The notes beneath the pieces are model-generated. The model saw only the letters and a list, made by a program, of their open reading frames with translations, did not search any database and had not been told where the DNA came from. Source: Bog-756 sp963830165 (GTDB lineage: Bacteria; Actinomycetota; Acidimicrobiia; Acidimicrobiales; RAAP-2). Taken from it: a DNA stretch of 64,000 nucleotides. The stretch covers positions 199,986 to 263,985 of the forward strand of contig CAWHKZ010000006.1 in the NCBI GenBank assembly GCA_963830165.1, in the 5' to 3' direction. Positions within the stretch are counted from its first letter, which is position 1; every line of letters begins with the position of its first letter. Shown here in pieces: positions 36,901 to 44,660 of this stretch. A program made the translations under genes and the position numbers.

Positions 36901-37588
36901 TACGTACACGTTGACCACGGCCTCGGGCGATTCGGGTGACCAGTTCCAGGCCGTGTTCACCAATGCCGCCGGAACGGCGACGTCCACGCCGGCCACGCTG
37001 ACGCTCGACACGCTCCCCGTGGTCGGTACCAACCCCACGGCCGTGACGGTGATCACCGGCCATTCGGCGTCCTTCACGGCTGCAGCCACCGGCAATCCGG
37101 CTCCGACGGTCCAGTGGCAGGTCTCCGTCGGAGGCGGGGCGTTCGCGAACATCTCGGGCGCCACCAGCGCCACGTACTCGCTCGTGACCAGTCTCACCGA
37201 GAGCGGCGACCAGTACCGCGCCGCCTTCACCAACCCGGTCGGGACCGTGTACTCGTCCGCAGCCACGCTGACCGTCAACCCGGTCCCGCCGCTGTCGATC
37301 ACGACCACCACGCTGCCGTCGGGCACGGTCTATTCCAAGACCGACAAGGTGAAGTACTCGGCCACCTTGAGTGCGAACAGCGGGAACCCGCCCTACACGT
37401 GGACGGTGATCTCGGGAAGCCTGCCCAACGGGCTGAAGCTGTCGAAGTCCAAGGGCACCATCTCGGGGAAGGCCACCTACGCCGGGACGTTCACCTTCAC
37501 GGTCGAGGTCCTCGACCACAAGGGCCCGGCCCCGCTGCACCTGCAGCAGAGCGCCACCCAGCAGTTCACGATCGTCATCAATCCCTGA
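33989..37588 (+). CDS. Secreted Gly-rich protein with IPT/TIG, Ig-like and He_PIG domains
   Basis: 1,199-aa exported protein, divergent from the three giant genes. Signal peptide MGSIRGLSGSLVRFVALG... with cleavage near SVAAG (residue 38). Residues about 40-345 form a beta-rich domain with no recognised family (a DUF11-like conserved-repeat feel: YVPGSVSTAGGDAT). Two IPT/TIG domains (GISPSTGPPSGGTSVTVTG) span about 350-520, a Gly-rich segment about 540-830, and three Ig-like repeats (TGNPSPQVQWEVSSDGGTTF) about 830-1,105. A C-terminal He_PIG-like domain ends in GTISGKATYAGTFTFTVEV. GTG start with GGGAGGG eight bases upstream. Its domain set is the same as that of the giant proteins in another order, so it is probably part of the same surface structure. 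Confidence 0.85.
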   Translation: MGSIRGLSGSLVRFVALGLVALISMATVSVVGAAPSVAAGGPVIANGFAGYDPGSTSPPTQFDALTLVSGGASSVNTSSLTIVTQPTSGTATAAPTATNGIITYTPASGTTGDQTLTFAYCAPGDTYPSAGNCTTATLTFGPSVGEYLGAEVDGIEGVIEQLQTSISLPTTAVQGSTVTASIAPVPTTVPASEDGFSVSGAAQFSVILPVPKGFTYVPGSVSTAGGDATTSGNFKATYCTAPVADACTAQIDSGNYKTVYPYIETYLNPSTTVAGGDNVTLPTVTAQFTASGAVGTVASLDYTEFVLTTTVSEVGAVTFDGYPSCSACASGDTPLYQAPSPLASTTIASTASNTVSVTGISPSTGPPSGGTSVTVTGTDLAGATAVDFGSTPGIVTADSATSLTAVSPAGTGTVDVTVTTPNGTSATSPADQFTYTDVQPPPSVTGISPATGPVGGGTSVTVTGTGLSGATAVDFGSSPGTITADSSTSVTATSPAGTGTVDVTVTTPTGISTPVAADQFSFGSEVLTKLSSWTDPQACGIAATAAVPAQASEVVASLVGGSGGGGGGAAGSDSGGPGAPGSTVQGTYPVAPGSSLTATSGCTGATAPHGSGVVSTGGAGGAGFSNGGNGGNGYYCAGIGADGACIGTGGADGSGGGGGGSSAVCSGTSCQVGDTPLVVAGGGGAGGESMCAGSGGGGGGSGGAGSSTASTDGTGAGPSGAGGGQGATSGDVGGAGGVNDSTGSPSGTPGGPGSNSVSLGDSAGNGGGGGGYVGGLGSTATAGVDCGAGGGGGGGSSWSSNGSNPTFGTSSAGGSVTLTFYGFVGTAPAVTTQPAATTVVSGQTATFTVAGTGNPSPQVQWEVSSDGGTTFTPISGANSTTLSVVTTASDDQNQYEAVLTNSIGSSTSAPATLSVQTVPVVTTDPSDALVDLGQSASFTAAATGNPAPTVQWQESTDGGTTFADIPGAISGTYTLTTASGDSGDQFQAVFTNAAGTATSTPATLTLDTLPVVGTNPTAVTVITGHSASFTAAATGNPAPTVQWQVSVGGGAFANISGATSATYSLVTSLTESGDQYRAAFTNPVGTVYSSAATLTVNPVPPLSITTTTLPSGTVYSKTDKVKYSATLSANSGNPPYTWTVISGSLPNGLKLSKSKGTISGKATYAGTFTFTVEVLDHKGPAPLHLQQSATQQFTIVINP

Positions 37589-37636
37589 CCGGTCGGCACA
37601 CCGCCCGCCACCCGCGCCCGCCACGGCTGCCTCCAG

Positions 37637-37685
37637 GGGCCGACGGCCGGCCGGGGAGGCGGGCGTGGCCGGCCGCCGTCGGCCC
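37637..37685 (+). terminator. Strong hairpin after the Gly-rich protein
   Basis: GGGCCGACGGC (37637-37647) pairs perfectly with GCCGTCGGCCC (37675-37685); four further pairs extend the stem after a one-base bulge. It starts 48 bases after the stop codon. No T-run follows, as is common for high-GC actinobacterial terminators. Confidence 0.5.
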
Positions 37686-37832
37686 GGGCCTGAGCAGTGC
37701 CATCCGGTGGTGGCCCGAGCGGTCGCCCCCGCCACCGGGACGTTGAGCGAGCGTGCCCTCGCCCGTCGTAGCCGCTGGGCTCGTGCGATCCTCACCATGG
37801 CCAGCCAGCGCCTCGGCCGGCCGGCGAGAGAC

Positions 37833-38129
37833 CTAACCGGTCGGGTCGGGCTCCAGCCACTTCGTCTCCGGGCACGTCTCGGACGGACACCGCCAGCGGC
37901 GACGCTTGAGGATGAACCGGGACGGCACCCCCATCACGGGCAGATCGACCTTCTCCTCGGACTTGATCGAGAGCAGCTCGGCCTTGGCACCACAACGTGG
38001 GCAGGAAGCCTCGTCGTCTTTCGTCTCGAGCTCGAAGCGGATCGCGTCGGGCGACACCTCGACCCCGAGGATGCGCACGTCGGGCATCCCTACGACAAGC
38101 TCGAGCATCTTCATCGGGTCGCGTTCCAT
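37833..38129 (-). pseudogene. ISL3-family transposase, N-terminal remnant
   Basis: Only the first 98 codons of an ISL3-type transposase remain. The zinc-binding N-terminal domain is recognisable: CPRCGAKAELLSIKSEE then VDLPVMGVPSRFILKRRR and WRCPSETCPETKW. It stops at a TAG shortly after EPDPTG; the HTH and the roughly 300-residue catalytic part are absent. The reading up to the stop matches the family, so a 3' deletion or insertion-site truncation, not a start-site error, explains the size. Marks past rearrangement next to the surface-protein locus. Confidence 0.75.
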
Positions 38130-38230
38130 GGGCCCACCAAGTCTGGCCCACGACCGAACCGGAGGCCGTCAGCTCCCCGTCACCGCCCCCCCGGGGAATC
38201 CGAAGAGCCGGATTGATTGCGGATGCGGCG

Positions 38231-38255
38231 GCTCTCAGGAAACTCCTATGAGAGC
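38231..38255. repeat. Inverted repeat upstream of the ISL3 remnant
   Basis: GCTCTCA-GGA and TCC-TA-TGAGAGC form a 10-bp stem with a two-base bulge and AAC loop. It lies about 100 bp upstream of the transposase start, where an ISL3 terminal repeat is expected, and about 20 bp before the membrane-protein start. It may be the surviving IS end or a regulatory stem-loop; only one end is found. Confidence 0.4.
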
Positions 38256-38275
38256 TTTGTAGATTCGCGCCCGCC

Positions 38276-40004
38276 ATGGTGTCGGGGAGCTTCATTCGTC
38301 AGCGTGTCGCTCCGTTCGACCCGATCGAGATCCCGAGCCCGCAGCCGGACGGATCGGGGCCCCCTGGATCTCCGCCGCCAGCCACTGCGCCCCGCTCCGT
38401 CACCCGAAGGGGTTGGCTCCTCGCAGTACCCGGAGCAGCCCTGCTGCTGGCGTGGATGTATGCGCTGACGGTGCATGCGAACAGCGCCGCCGTCAATTTC
38501 GGACGGTGCCACGGTGGTTCTGCAGGGCCAGGCCGTCGCGTCGGGCAACGTGCTGCTCCACGGCTGGATCCTGTCCCTCGACTCATGGTGGACCCTCGAC
38601 GTGGCGTTGTACGGGATGGCCACTGCGGTAGTCGGCGTTCGCGGCGACTTGCTCCTCGCCGGGCCGGCTCTGATCGCCGGGCTGGTCGTGATCGTCGGGG
38701 CGGTCATCGCCCGCCGCGGGCGACGCGGCGCAGCCGCAGCTGCCGGAATGGTCACCGTCGCCGCGGTCCTGGCCCTGCCTACCCACACGCTGGCCTCCTA
38801 CCTGATGTGCGGGCCCATCCACGTCAGCACGGCGCTGTATGCCCTGGTCGCCTTCCTGGGACTGAGGCGAAACCGCTTCGGATGGGGCTGGCTCATGGCC
38901 GTACTCCTGCTTGCCGCCGGGATGCTCGGCGATCTCCAGATGGTGTCGTACGGAGTCGTACCGGCGCTGGTGGCCGGCCTTGTGGCCATGGCACGCCGTC
39001 GTTCGATCCGGGCCGGCAGCGGGGCCGTTTCCGCCGCCGCCTGCTCGGTGGCTCTGGCGTTGACGGTGCGGGCACTGGTGGTGGCTCTGGGCGGCTTCAC
39101 CCTCGGCGCGACCAACAGGATGGCCTCGGCGCAGCAGTTGTTCGACAACGTGGCGCATCTGGCACCCGTGTTGGGTCAGCTCCTCGGACTGGGCAATTCC
39201 ATCAATGGATCCGGCGGGGTCCCGGTCGCACTCCAGTCGGTGCACATCGTCATCGCCGGACTGCTCACTGCGACCTTGGTCGCCGGTGTCGTCCGACTCC
39301 TCCGCGGAGTGTGGCACGGCACGGTCACACCCGATCCACCCGGACCGACGAGCGGCAGTGAGCCCGAGCCGTGGAGGCTCGACGATCTTCTGGTGGTGGC
39401 CACCTTCGGCTCGACGCTCAACTTCCTCGTCCTCGCTGCGAGCACCACCGGCTACCTGCGGTACCTCACGGCATCGGTGATCTTCGGTGCCGTGCTGGCC
39501 GGCCGATACGTCACCCTCTGGTGGTCGTCCGACCATCCTCCCGTCCAGCGTCGGACAGCTGCCGCTGTCGGTGGCGTCGCCGTGGCCTGCTTCCTGGCGG
39601 CGAGCGGCGTGCAGCTCAGCCAACCGGCGCCGAGCTCACCGGCGGTCCGCCTGGCGGCGTTCCTCGAATCCCACGGGCTGACCTCCGGCGTGGGTGACTT
39701 CTGGGCCGCATCGCTCACCACCGTGGAGAGCGGTGACGCTGTCTCCATCCGGCCCGTGGTCCCGGGCCCCGACACCGTGCTCGAGGCGTACAACAAGGGC
39801 GACGACCCCGGCTGGTTCGCCGGCCACTCGTTCCAGTTCGCGGTATATCCGGACACCACCGCAGCCTCCAGCCCCACCCAGGTGTCGTTGCGCACCGCCA
39901 GTGCGACCTGGGGTCGTCCGTCGACGACGTACGACGTCGCCGGTTACGTCGTCCTCGTGTGGCCCCATCCCGTCACCGTGACCACGTACGAGCCGCGCAT
40001 CTGA
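38276..40004 (+). CDS. Polytopic membrane protein of unknown function, frameshifted
   Basis: Unrecognised protein with roughly nine hydrophobic segments. The N-terminal part is read from the ATG at 38276: a Pro-rich cytoplasmic stretch, then RRGWLLAVPGAALLLAWMY as the first membrane helix and HANSAAVNF. The remaining 500 residues are read in the +1 frame (DGATVVLQGQAVASGNVLLHGW onwards); the switch lies at about 38498-38505. An ATG at 38475 could start the second frame by itself, but that would lose the first helix. The C-terminal 140 residues look extracytoplasmic (VGDFWAASLTTVESGDAVSIR). Topology and a Trp-rich loop recall glycosyltransferase-C or polymerase-like membrane proteins, but no motif supports a name. 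Overlaps no neighbour. Confidence 0.6.
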
Positions 40005-40058
40005 TTCCCCCCGGCACCCGGTGCGGTCGACCCGGTGATCTGGTCCGTGGCGACGGCA

Positions 40059-40091
40059 CGACGCCCTGAACGGGGATTCGGTCGGGCGTCG
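40059..40091. terminator. Bidirectional terminator-like hairpin
   Basis: CGACGCCC (40059-40066) and GGGCGTCG (40084-40091) form a perfect 8-bp stem around a 17-base loop in the 118-bp gap between two convergent genes. No T-run on either side. Confidence 0.4.
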
Positions 40092-40122
40092 CCTGTCGAT
40101 CGGGGCGCTGCCGCCCCCGACG

Positions 40123-41112
40123 TCAGTGCCTCCGGTGGTGGACGACCACGACGGGGACGTCGTAGGTGAAGTCGTCCCGGCCGCTCGTCACCGCCGTGCC
40201 GCCCGGGGTCACGACCGTGATCTGGACCGTTCCGACCGAACCGGCCGGCGCGACCGCCGTCAGGGCCGTGCCGTCGTGGCCGACCGAGAAGTCCGAGCTC
40301 TCGACGCCGCCGAAGTCCACCGAGGTGGCACCGGCCAGGCCGGTGCCGGCGATCTTCACCCGGGTGCCACCTCCGGTCGACCCGACGTCCTGGGCGACGT
40401 AGGTGATGTTGGGGGCGATGTAGGTGAACTGGTCGGTGGGCGTCGGCGAACTCGTGCCGCCGATGGCGGTGACCGTCACATCCACGGTGCCGGCCTCTTG
40501 AGGCGGGGCGAAGGCGACGATCTTGGTCCCGTTCCGGTTGACGGTGATCCCGCCGGCGGGAACGGAGCCGAAGTGGACCGCGGTGGCGTCGAGGAAGTTC
40601 TTGCCGGTGATGATGACGCGGATACCGCCCGCCCCCTGGCTGATGATCGGGACGACCTGGACGATACGCGGCGCCATGTTCCCGACGTCCCAGGTGAAGG
40701 ACGTGGAGCCGTAGGTCGGCGGATGGGCGTTGTCCTTGGCCGAGATCGTCACCTGGTAGGTGCCGGCGAGGCTCGGCGTGCCCTGGATGAGGCCCGACGA
40801 GCGCGAGATCGTGATGCCCGGCGGCAGGTCGACGGCCGACCACGCGATGATCGGGAAGGGCGAGACCTGCGAGTCGGCGGCCGTCGGTGCGATCGGGATG
40901 ATGGGCGTGCCGGTGTCGGACGACTGGTCGGGGATGGGCGCCACCGTCAGCGGGTTGAAGCTCGTCAGGTTGACACTGGACAGCCCGCTGTTGTCCACCG
41001 CAGTGGTCTTCACGAGGACCGCCGCCATGATGGCGACGAGGACGCCGAGGGCGTACAGAACGGTCCGCGGACCGCGACCACCCCTCCGATTGCGCTTCAT
41101 CCCGTTGGTCAT
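40123..41112 (-). CDS. Membrane-anchored He_PIG / double IPT-TIG protein
   Basis: 329 aa from the ATG at 41112 (GGAG nine bases upstream); an earlier ATG at 41136 lacks a ribosome site. A basic start MTNGMKRNRRGGRGP is followed by one membrane helix VLYALGVLVAIMAAVLV (residues 17-33) with no clear signal-peptidase site, so it probably stays anchored in the membrane with the rest outside. One He_PIG-like domain (SAVDLPPGITISRSSGLIQG) at about 50-150 and two IPT/TIG domains follow, and a His/Arg tail VVVVHHRRH. The domains are those of the giant secreted proteins in miniature, 7 kb away, which suggests a base or receptor for them; this is inference. Confidence 0.8.
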   Translation of the reverse strand: MTNGMKRNRRGGRGPRTVLYALGVLVAIMAAVLVKTTAVDNSGLSSVNLTSFNPLTVAPIPDQSSDTGTPIIPIAPTAADSQVSPFPIIAWSAVDLPPGITISRSSGLIQGTPSLAGTYQVTISAKDNAHPPTYGSTSFTWDVGNMAPRIVQVVPIISQGAGGIRVIITGKNFLDATAVHFGSVPAGGITVNRNGTKIVAFAPPQEAGTVDVTVTAIGGTSSPTPTDQFTYIAPNITYVAQDVGSTGGGTRVKIAGTGLAGATSVDFGGVESSDFSVGHDGTALTAVAPAGSVGTVQITVVTPGGTAVTSGRDDFTYDVPVVVVHHRRH

Positions 41113-41460
41113 GTCAGGCGGCTCCGCCGTGAGCATACCGACAGCGCGAGCGGACGATGGGGGACACCCCGCGACGCGTGGCCACGTCGATCGCGTGCCA
41201 CCCCTTCCGCAAGGACCTGCCCATGGCCCCCCTCCCTTTCCTCATCGCCCGCCAGAGCCGAGGGTGCGCCTCCGGGATCCGATCCCATCGCCGTTCCCCT
41301 CGTGCCCCTCCGGATCGCACTTTCGGCGACATGAGCAACTTAAGGCATCCGGGAGGGGATGACAACCTGGGTGACGCTCCGTGGTCGGCCCACTACGTAC
41401 GCGGTTCACCAGGGCTTTCTCCTCCGTCTCCCCGGGTTGCGGGGGACCTAGGGTGGGCCC
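41113..41460. other. 348-bp divergent intergenic region, no gene supported
   Basis: Between the He_PIG/TIG gene and the amidohydrolase. A minus-strand opening at 41114-41365 (83 codons) has atypical Arg-rich composition and no ribosome site; it is not called. A minus-strand TTAAGTTG (41336-41343) eight bases before GCCGAAAG (41320-41327) looks promoter-like but has the wrong spacing for a sigma-28 site. The amidohydrolase -10 lies at the right end. Confidence 0.4.
41449..41454 (+). promoter_or_regulatory. Leaderless -10 element of the amidohydrolase gene
   Basis: TAGGGT followed by six bases and then the GTG start at 41461. This spacing puts the transcription start on the start codon itself and explains the missing ribosome site. 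Confidence 0.55.
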
Positions 41461-42867
41461 GTGGAGGAGGACCCGCCCACCGGCCCACCAGCGGCGTCCG
41501 GACCCGTCGGCGCACCGGCGGACCACGCCTCCGGGGTGGTCCGCTACGTGGCCGACGCGGTGGTCCCCTGCGACGGTCCGACGACCGTCCTGCGCCCCGG
41601 CGCGGTCGAGGTCGTGGGCGACTCGGTGACCCGCGTCGGACGGCCGGGCGACCTGCGATCCGCGGACCCACGGGAGGGACCGCCGGTGCGCGAGGTGCGG
41701 GTCGAGGGTGCCCTTCTCCCCGGGTTCGTCAACACGCACTGCCACTCGCCCATGACCCTGTTTCGGGGGACCGGCGAGAATCTCCCACTGCTGCGTTGGC
41801 TCGAGGAGGTGCTGTGGCCGCGGGAAGCCCACCTCGACGCCGAGGACGTCTACTGGGGCATGACGCTGGCCGCCGCCGAGCTGCTCGCCTTCGGGGTCAC
41901 CACGACGTGCGAGATGTACTTCCACGAGGACGCCACCGCGGACGCCGTCGTGGCCGCCGGGTCCCGGGCGGTGATCACACCGGGCGTGCTGCAGCTGCCC
42001 GGCACGGACGGCGGCGCCGAGTGGTGGCTGGCCTGCCTGGAGCGGTTCTCCGCGTTCCACGACCGGCGGGACGGCGACGCCGGGCGCATCGAGGCCGGAT
42101 TCGCAGCCCACGCCGCGTACACCGTGCCCCTGCCCGGGTTGGTGGCCACCGCCGCCACCGCCCGGGAGCGGGGCGCGCTGTTCCACCTCCACCTGGCCGA
42201 GACGGAGGGCGAGGGGGACGCCTTCTCCGCTGCACACGGTGGCTCGGTACCCGAGGTGCTGGCCGCGGCCGGCGTGCTCGACGGCCGGGTCCTGGCCGCC
42301 CACAGCATCTGGCTGTCGCCGGCCGACCTCGACCTCTACGTCGCCCACGATGTGGCGGTGGCCCACTGCCCACAGTCCAACGCCAAGCTCGCCTCGGGGA
42401 TCGCGCCCGTCACGGCCCTCCTCGCCCGGGGCGTACGGGTCGGGCTCGGCACCGACGGACCGGCCTCGAACAACGACCTCGACCTGTGGGAGGAGATGCG
42501 CCTGGCGGCCATGCTGGCCCGCCTGCGCGAGGGCGATGCCGGCGCCCTTCCCGCCGCCGGGGCGCTCGACCTCGCCACCCGGGGCGCCGGCCGGGCCCTC
42601 GATCGCCCGGATCTCGGGGTCCTGTCCCCGGGGGCCAAAGCCGACATGGTCGCCGTCTCCCTCGACGACCCCGCCTTCGTCCCCCTGCTCGACGACGCCA
42701 TGCTCGTCGAGCACCTGGTGTGGTCGGCGTCGAGCCGGCTGGTCACCGACGTGTGGGTGGGCGGGGAGCCGGTGGTCGTCGGCCGGGAGCTCCGGACCGT
42801 GGACGTCGACCGGGCCCGCGACGAAGTCGGCCGCCGGGCGGCGCGCCTGGCCGATGCGGTGGCCTAG
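41461..42867 (+). CDS. MtaD-like amidohydrolase (methylthioadenosine/S-adenosylhomocysteine deaminase family)
   Basis: 468-aa cytosolic metal-dependent amidohydrolase. Metal-site motif PGFVNTHCHSPMTLFRG near residue 88, GVTTTCEMYFHE near 145, FHLHLAETEGE near 242, AHSIWLSPADLDLYVAHDVAVAHCPQSN at about 280-308 and the catalytic GLGTDGPASNNDLDLWEEMR near 323. These are the landmarks of the TrzN/MtaD/SAH deaminase group; the exact substrate (SAH, MTA, or a related purine or guanine derivative) cannot be fixed by eye. Start GTG at 41461 is supported by the leaderless -10. Its stop overlaps the convergent SRPBCC stop by 4 bp. Confidence 0.85.
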   Translation: MEEDPPTGPPAASGPVGAPADHASGVVRYVADAVVPCDGPTTVLRPGAVEVVGDSVTRVGRPGDLRSADPREGPPVREVRVEGALLPGFVNTHCHSPMTLFRGTGENLPLLRWLEEVLWPREAHLDAEDVYWGMTLAAAELLAFGVTTTCEMYFHEDATADAVVAAGSRAVITPGVLQLPGTDGGAEWWLACLERFSAFHDRRDGDAGRIEAGFAAHAAYTVPLPGLVATAATARERGALFHLHLAETEGEGDAFSAAHGGSVPEVLAAAGVLDGRVLAAHSIWLSPADLDLYVAHDVAVAHCPQSNAKLASGIAPVTALLARGVRVGLGTDGPASNNDLDLWEEMRLAAMLARLREGDAGALPAAGALDLATRGAGRALDRPDLGVLSPGAKADMVAVSLDDPAFVPLLDDAMLVEHLVWSASSRLVTDVWVGGEPVVVGRELRTVDVDRARDEVGRRAARLADAVA

Positions 42868-43346
42868 CCCCTGGCCGCCCCGGCCAACCCGTCGGCGTAG
42901 GCCGCCAGCGAGTCGGCGAACCGCTGCATCATGCGGGGCAGCACGGCGTCCAGGACCGGTCCCGAACCGGGCAGCTTCGGGTCGAACGAGCCGGTCCAGT
43001 CGATGCGGGTACCGGCGCCCTCCGGCGTGAGCGTCACGTCCGCCAGGTAGTTGCGCACCGGGAAGCCGCTGAGGATCCGGTAGCCGAGGTGGCGGGGAGG
43101 GTCCCAGGTCACGACCTCCTCGCGCGAGCCGACCCCGAAGCGGCTGAAACGGCGCACGGCGCCCACGCCGTCCGGGGCCGGGACGCCCTCGCGCTCGAGG
43201 TCGGAGCGCGTGAGGAAGGACCAGTCGCGCCAGCGCCGGGCCTCGCCCAGGAGGGGCCAGACGACCTCGACCGGGGCGGCGGTCGAGGCCCCCACCCGGT
43301 AGTGGCGGCCGCCGGCCGGCACGGTGGGCGGCGTGGCGCCCGTCAC
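42864..43346 (-). CDS. SRPBCC-family (polyketide cyclase/START-like) protein
   Basis: 160 aa from a GTG at 43346 that overlaps the stop of the next SRPBCC gene by 4 bp. The helix-grip fold is suggested by HYRVGASTAAPVEVVWPLLGEARRWRDW near residues 14-42, the RIDWTGSFDPKLPG strand near 115 and a long C-terminal helix RMMQRFADSLAAYAD. No catalytic residues can be assigned; such proteins bind hydrophobic ligands. Probably co-transcribed with the upstream paralogue. Confidence 0.78.
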   Translation of the reverse strand: MTGATPPTVPAGGRHYRVGASTAAPVEVVWPLLGEARRWRDWSFLTRSDLEREGVPAPDGVGAVRRFSRFGVGSREEVVTWDPPRHLGYRILSGFPVRNYLADVTLTPEGAGTRIDWTGSFDPKLPGSGPVLDAVLPRMMQRFADSLAAYADGLAGAARG

Positions 43347-43726
43347 GCCTCCACGTGGGACTTCAGGGCCTCGAGCGACTGCTGGTAGATGGTCTGCATG
43401 AGGTCGGCCATCTCGTCGGGGACGGCGTCCACCTCCCAGGTGACGTGACTGCCGGTGCCGGCCGGGCTCACGGTGATGGTCGCCTCGTGGGACTCGACGG
43501 GCACGCCGTCGACGATGGAGTAGGTGATGGCCCGAGCGGACTCGTCGCGGGCGACGAGCTTCTCGGTGATGGTCATGCCCATGGTGTCGAGGATCCGGTT
43601 GTCGCCCTCCAGGCGGCACGACTCCATGCCCGGCATCCACCCGGCGATGCCGCCGAAGTCGCCGACCAGTGCCCAGACGGCCTCGGGGGAACCCTCCACG
43701 TCGATCTCTGCAGTGCGCTCAGCCAT
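43343..43726 (-). CDS. SRPBCC-family protein (START-like lipid-binding fold)
   Basis: 127-aa protein with the typical opening MAERTAEIDVEGSPEAVWALV, then GDFGGIAGWMPGMESCRLEG, and the closing helix LMQTIYQQSLEALKSHV. Strong ribosome site AAGGAG six bases before the ATG at 43726. Resembles actinobacterial SRPBCC proteins found beside fatty-acid or steroid genes; the divergent thioesterase/ligase operon fits a role with hydrophobic acyl ligands. Function inferred only. Confidence 0.82.
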   Translation of the reverse strand: MAERTAEIDVEGSPEAVWALVGDFGGIAGWMPGMESCRLEGDNRILDTMGMTITEKLVARDESARAITYSIVDGVPVESHEATITVSPAGTGSHVTWEVDAVPDEMADLMQTIYQQSLEALKSHVEA

Positions 43727-43834
43727 GGTGCTCCTTAGGTTCTGGTCCGGTGTCGGAAGGTGGCGGTGCCCTCCCCGGCCCGTGGGGCCGGGGGTGGACC
43801 GATGGTAGGCGCGCTCGCCCCGGGGCTCCACCGC

Positions 43835-43840
43835 TAGCGT
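43835..43840 (+). promoter_or_regulatory. Leaderless -10 element of the thioesterase operon
   Basis: TAGCGT ends seven bases before the ATG at 43848, so the transcript would start at or next to the start codon. Confidence 0.5.
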
Positions 43841-43847
43841 CGCAGCC

Positions 43848-44660
43848 ATGACCGCCGCCACGGCCGATGCCGCACCCGCCCTGTTCGTCCCGGACGGTGA
43901 CGATCTGGTACCCACCGACCTCGCCCGTGGGCCGTGGTCGCCGGAGTCGCTGCACGGAGGACCGGTCGCCGCCCTGGTGACCCGGGCCACCGAACGGGCG
44001 GTCCCTGACGACGACGGGCTGCGGGTGGTCCGCCTCACCCTGGAGCTCATCCGGCCGGTCGGCACGGCGCCGCTCAGGGTCACCGGGCGGATCTCCCGGC
44101 CGGGGCGGAAGGTCCAGGTCGTCGACACGGTGGTCACCCAGTCCGGCTCGGAGGTGGCCTGGGGTCGTGCCGTGCGCATCCGTGTCGACCCTGAGGTCGG
44201 TCCGCTCGAGCCCTCCGTGCCCGAGGATGCCGCTCCGGCCCCGCCGTCGGCGGGGGAGGACGTGCCCTCCACGATCAGCGGCCACCGGGGCTTCCACAAC
44301 GGCGGCGTGGACATCCGCTGGGTGGCGGGCCGGATCGACCGGCCCGGGCCGGCCACCGCGTGGTTCCGACTGCGGGTCCCGGTGGTCGCCGGCGAGGAGC
44401 CGACGCCGGCGCAGCGGGCCATGGGCGTGGCCGACTTCGGCAACGGCGTCGCCTCGGAGCTGGACTTCGGGTCCCACCTGTTCATCAATCCCGACCTCAC
44501 CGCGTACCTGCACCGGGACCCCGAGGGCGAGTGGATCTGCCTCGACGCCCGCACGCGGTTCGGTCCACCGGGCACCGGCATGGCCGAGTCGGCACTGTGG
44601 GACGGGCGCGGCCGGATCGGCCGTGCCGTCCAGAGCCTCTACGTGGAGCGCAGCCGGTGA
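43848..44660 (+). CDS. Thioesterase-superfamily (hotdog fold, TesB-like) protein
   Basis: 270-aa double-hotdog protein. N-terminal signature WSPESLHGGPVAALVTRATE (about residues 30-49), the strand RVVRLTLELIRPVG near 60, and the second hotdog closing with AYLHRDPEGEWICLDARTRFG and GMAESALWDGRGRIGRAVQSLYVE, typical of acyl-CoA thioesterase-like proteins in actinobacterial lipid operons. The HGG motif aligns with the TesB N-terminal hotdog. First gene of a tightly packed operon: its TGA overlaps the ligase GTG by 3 bp. May hydrolyse acyl-CoA or simply bind it. Confidence 0.8.
   Translation: MTAATADAAPALFVPDGDDLVPTDLARGPWSPESLHGGPVAALVTRATERAVPDDDGLRVVRLTLELIRPVGTAPLRVTGRISRPGRKVQVVDTVVTQSGSEVAWGRAVRIRVDPEVGPLEPSVPEDAAPAPPSAGEDVPSTISGHRGFHNGGVDIRWVAGRIDRPGPATAWFRLRVPVVAGEEPTPAQRAMGVADFGNGVASELDFGSHLFINPDLTAYLHRDPEGEWICLDARTRFGPPGTGMAESALWDGRGRIGRAVQSLYVERSR

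Noticed and set aside
41114..41365. 83-codon minus-strand small gene
   Set aside because: Arg-rich, no ribosome site, no recognisable domain, and it ends inside the leader of the next gene.
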